A stretch of DNA of 64,000 nucleotides from Paenibacillus sacheonensis (lineage in GTDB: Bacteria > Bacillota > Bacilli > Paenibacillales > Paenibacillaceae), in the NCBI RefSeq assembly GCF_009909195.1, contig NZ_JAAAMU010000006.1, positions 452,048 through 516,047 on the forward strand. The letters run 5' to 3'. The notes beneath the pieces were generated by a model. It worked only from the letters and a program-made list of their open reading frames with translations. It made no database searches and was not told where the DNA came from. Shown here one piece after another: positions 61,728-64,000 of this stretch (within the stretch, counting starts at the first letter, position 1; the number at the start of each line of letters is the position of its first letter). A program made the translations under genes and the position numbers.

Positions 61728-62804
61728 ATGAGCAAAGTAAGGATCGGTTTTGTAGGCGGCGGCGGCATGGGACAGATGGCGCACTTAAGCAACTATGCGG
61801 TATTGAAGGATGAATGCGAGGTCGTGGCGCTGGCCGAGATCCGGCCGCAGTCCGCCGCGCTCGTCGCGCAGCGTTACGGGATTCCCGAGGTGTACGGCAC
61901 GCATCATGAACTGATCGCGAACGCGAAGGTCGACGCGATCGTCGCGCCCCAGCAGTATCGCAATCACGCAGCCCTGATCCCGGATATCCTGCGCGCAGGC
62001 ATTCCGGTGTTCACGGAGAAGCCGCTCAGCTTGACCGTCGAAGCCGGCCGCGAGCTGGTTCGCGTCAGCGAGGAGACCGGCACGCTGCATATGGTCGGCT
62101 ACCATAAGCGCTCCGATCCGGCCATGGAACGCGCCAAGAAGGAAGTCGATGCCTGGAAGACCAGCGGCGACTTCGGCAAGCTGCGCAGCATCCGCGTGAC
62201 GATGCCTCCCGGCGATTGGACGGCTGCGGCCGACCAGCCGCTGAACGCGGGCGATCCGTACCCGGCCTTGACGCCGGAGCCCGGGCCGGCGGACTACACG
62301 GATGACCAAACGCGCGAGCTGGATATCTTCGTTAACTATTATATCCACCAAGTGAACGCGATCCGTTTCTTCCTCGGCGAGAACTACAAGCTGACGTTCG
62401 GCGACCGCGCGGGCGTCCTGCTCGTGGGCGAAAGCGACAGCGGCGTCACGGTCAGCCTCGAGATGGCGCCGTACCTCACGTCGATCGAATGGCACGAGCA
62501 TATCAACGTCGCGTTCGACAACGGCTTCGTTCGCGTCGATCTCCCGGCGCCGCTCGTTCGCCAGCAAGCGGGCAAAGTGACGATCTACAAGGACAGCGCC
62601 AAAGCCGGCGCTCCGGAGATCATCCAGCCGATCATGCCGAACGTCTCGGCCATGCGCAACCAAGCGCGCAACTTCCTGGCCGCCGTACGCGGCGAGCGTC
62701 CGGCGCCGTGCGCGTCGAAGGAAGCGCTCGAGGATTTGATTTTCGCCCGCTCCTACATCGACTTCATGTCGAAGACGTACGGTAACGGTCTGGCAAAGGT
62801 TTAG
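61728..62804 (+). CDS. Gfo/Idh/MocA family oxidoreductase
   Basis: NAD(P)-dependent dehydrogenase of 358 residues. Rossmann motif VGGGGMGQMAH (residues 8-18), catalytic-Lys EKP motif (FTEKPLSLTVEAG) and a C-terminal alpha/beta domain. GCGAGG precedes the ATG. Not closely similar to the family member at 34301. Follows the FG-GAP gene and precedes a GH4 alpha-galactosidase; it may oxidise a sugar or galactoside derivative. The family also includes glycosidases that use the same redox chemistry, so a GH109-like role cannot be excluded. Confidence 0.92.
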   Translation: MSKVRIGFVGGGGMGQMAHLSNYAVLKDECEVVALAEIRPQSAALVAQRYGIPEVYGTHHELIANAKVDAIVAPQQYRNHAALIPDILRAGIPVFTEKPLSLTVEAGRELVRVSEETGTLHMVGYHKRSDPAMERAKKEVDAWKTSGDFGKLRSIRVTMPPGDWTAAADQPLNAGDPYPALTPEPGPADYTDDQTRELDIFVNYYIHQVNAIRFFLGENYKLTFGDRAGVLLVGESDSGVTVSLEMAPYLTSIEWHEHINVAFDNGFVRVDLPAPLVRQQAGKVTIYKDSAKAGAPEIIQPIMPNVSAMRNQARNFLAAVRGERPAPCASKEALEDLIFARSYIDFMSKTYGNGLAKV

Positions 62805-62824
62805 GGCATTAAGGGACCTGGTGT

Positions 62825-62855
62825 AAAGGAGCAGGAACCCCTGCTCCTTTGAGGA
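62825..62855 (+). terminator. Terminator after the oxidoreductase gene
   Basis: Stem AAAGGAGCAGG / CCTGCTCCTTT with a 4-nt loop, 21 bp after the stop codon; T-run short. Separates this gene from the GH4 gene. Confidence 0.75.
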
Positions 62856-62925
62856 TATTAGGTATTATCGGTTTCCGCTGCAGGCAAGCTGCCTCGGCGG
62901 CCTCGCAGTACCACTAGCGTGCAAA

Positions 62926-63116
62926 GAAATAAGTGCAAATATGCACGTATTCGGCGCCTTCATCCTTGAATCCTAGAAATAAGTGCAGATATGCAACTAT
63001 TGCAGCGGTAATCGAAAGTTTAGGGACGTAAAGCTTTGAAATAGGTGCACATTTACACCTATTTGGTCCGGGAGGTCATTTTTCCGAATAATAAGTGCAT
63101 ATTTGCACTTATTTTC
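62926..63116. repeat. Palindrome quartet III (spaced 50/62/50 bp)
   Basis: Four palindromes with GTGC cores at 62933, 62983, 63045 and 63095. The third has arms AAATAGGTG / CACCTATTT, a paired change relative to AAATAAGTG / CACTTATTT in quartet II; the fourth is perfect over 10 bp per arm (AATAAGTGCA / TGCACTTATT). Same geometry as quartets I, II and IV. Confidence 0.88.
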
Positions 63117-63179
63117 TCTTAATTGCGCTTATTTACTCTTACTTACTCTTTAGCCCTTTTAGTGGGTTGAACCGTTAAT

Positions 63180-63545
63180 TGGTCTCACCGCGTTTCAGTA
63201 CACAGGGTAGTGGGAAAGCCGTGTTCGGTACATCGGCTGAGTTCGATCGACGTCGGCCGTCTAGGCCGGAGCGAAGCGCAACGAAAGTGAGTCTTCCACA
63301 ACAGTCAGCCCTCCTACCCTGCAACGCCCCCTGCCGGGGGAAGTTCTGCAGGCCATGCTTTAAAAAGCCTCGGCGGGGGCAGGGGCCCGGAGGAGGTACG
63401 GAGTCGGAGATCGCCTTTGCAGTAGGAATTCCACCTTTACATGTCTTAGGAGATGAGAGAATTCCGAACTGCAACAGCGAACGCAGACCCGTACCGCCGC
63501 AGGGCCCCCACGCCCCCGCCATCTCGCTTTTTCAAACCATTCCAA
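63180..63545 (+). ncRNA. Candidate structured RNA / long hairpin leader of the GH4 gene
   Basis: About 360 nt rich in potential pairing and ending 16 nt before the GH4 start. The first part (63182-63292) can close through GTCTCAC...CGTT with AACG...GTGAGTC around small hairpins (GCCGTGT/ACATCGGC, GGCC-GTCTA-GGCC, GCGAAGC). The second part (63354-63540) is a long imperfect hairpin. Its arms share, in order, ATG.TTT, AAAAAGC, GGCGGGGGC, GGGGCCC, GGTACGG, TCGC, TTGCAGT and GGAATTC with their reverse complements, around a ~28-nt loop. Mismatches look like internal loops. Strand and function are inferred; an inverted-duplication mobile element is the main alternative. Confidence 0.5.
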
Positions 63546-63561
63546 AGAACGGGGTGTTCTT

Positions 63562-64000
63562 ATGAGAAGAGTCGCCATCATCGGAGCCGGCAGCGTCGTG
63601 TTCTGCAAAACGCTGATCCTGGACATCATGGCCACGGAAGTGCTGGAAGAAACCGAATTCGTCCTCATGGCGCCGTCGACGACCAAGACAACGCATGTCA
63701 AGAGCTACATCGACCGCGTCATCGCGCAGAACAATCTCAAGGCCCGCGTCTCCATCACGACCGACCGCCGCGAAGCGCTCGCGGGCGCGAACTACGTCAT
63801 CTGCTCGTTCCAAATCGGCGGCCTGACCGCGTTCGAGCTGGACTATAAGATCCCGCTCAAGTACGGCGTCGACCAATGCATCGGCGACACGCTCGGCCCG
63901 GGCGGCGTCTTCCGCGCCCTGCGCAGCATCCCGGTCATCCTGGACGTGGCGCGCGACATGGAGGAGCTGTGCCCCAAGGCGATCCTGCTCAACTACGTCA
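63562..64000 (+). CDS. GH4 family alpha-galactosidase (partial, runs off the window)
   Basis: N-terminal 146 residues of a family 4 glycosidase. These enzymes use NAD+ and a divalent metal to cleave alpha-galactosides by a redox elimination mechanism, in the cytoplasm. Seen are the Rossmann motif IIGAGSVVFCK (residues 5-15), SFQIGGLTAFE, the family signature CIGDTLGPGGVFRALRSIP and LLNYV at the end, where the conserved NP-motif should follow. Unusually, the segment after strand 2 reads LMAPSTTKT instead of the common LMDID. ATG 63562 has CGGGGTG ahead. It follows the long hairpin element. Confidence 0.85.
   Translation, partial: MRRVAIIGAGSVVFCKTLILDIMATEVLEETEFVLMAPSTTKTTHVKSYIDRVIAQNNLKARVSITTDRREALAGANYVICSFQIGGLTAFELDYKIPLKYGVDQCIGDTLGPGGVFRALRSIPVILDVARDMEELCPKAILLNYV

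Noticed and set aside
63179..63565. Overlapping frames on both strands through the GH4 upstream region
   Set aside because: Cys/Pro/Arg-rich translations without ribosome sites; the segment is better explained as a long hairpin/structured RNA.

Overview
The window looks like chromosomal DNA from a GC-rich member of the Paenibacillaceae (Paenibacillus or Cohnella type). The reasons are strong AGGAGG-type ribosome binding sites, LplB/LplC-type sugar ABC permeases next to lipoprotein binding proteins, YesM/YesN two-component pairs, an S-layer-homology (SLH) exoenzyme, a T-box leader on a single-chain glycyl-tRNA synthetase and a low-GC-Gram-positive PerR. No rRNA, tRNA, phage, transposase or CRISPR was seen.

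Layout. 0-12 kb: a phytanoyl-CoA-dioxygenase-like enzyme, then a minus-strand carbohydrate operon (two permeases, a binding lipoprotein and a 1993-residue SLH-anchored pectate-lyase-fold protein). 12-19 kb: a giant DUF11-repeat surface protein and fructose-bisphosphate aldolase. 19-23 kb: the first YesM/YesN pair and a GNAT acetyltransferase. 24-27 kb: thiol/peroxide defence (trxB, glutaredoxin-like, peroxiredoxin) plus a PerR-type regulator and a winged-helix regulator. 27-30 kb: a three-gene ABC-2 exporter. 31-37 kb: a GH2 glycosidase with a divergent ArsR-like regulator, then a dehydrogenase pair with a divergent AraC regulator. 37-47 kb: a secreted Ig/OmpL47-like protein, T-box-glyQS, two lipoproteins, an amidoligase, and housekeeping genes (NUDIX, DinB, pgsA). 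47-64 kb: a second carbohydrate regulon (GH16, YesM/YesN, a propeller glycosidase, permeases, binding protein, AraC, FG-GAP protein, Gfo/Idh/MocA oxidoreductase, start of a GH4 alpha-galactosidase).

How it fits together. The second YesM/YesN pair is tied to its targets by a shared 15-bp motif placed exactly 26 bp upstream of the -10 box of both the GH16 gene and the binding-protein/permease/glycosidase operon. The ArsR-like regulator and the GH2 gene share a 12-bp dyad, one copy in each promoter. trxB and perR share a PerR-box-like site.

The most unusual signal is non-coding. At least four intergenic loci carry the same ~190-bp architecture: four short palindromes whose cores lie 50-52, 61-62 and 50-52 bp apart, with compensatory changes between loci. 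A fifth, diverged locus is likely. Two further loci carry tandem arrays of a 51-bp hairpin unit (9 and 10 copies) that share a ~26-bp core with each other and the same 51/62-bp spacing rule. I know of no described element with this geometry. A separate ~360-nt structured segment, including a 188-nt imperfect hairpin, lies directly upstream of the GH4 gene.
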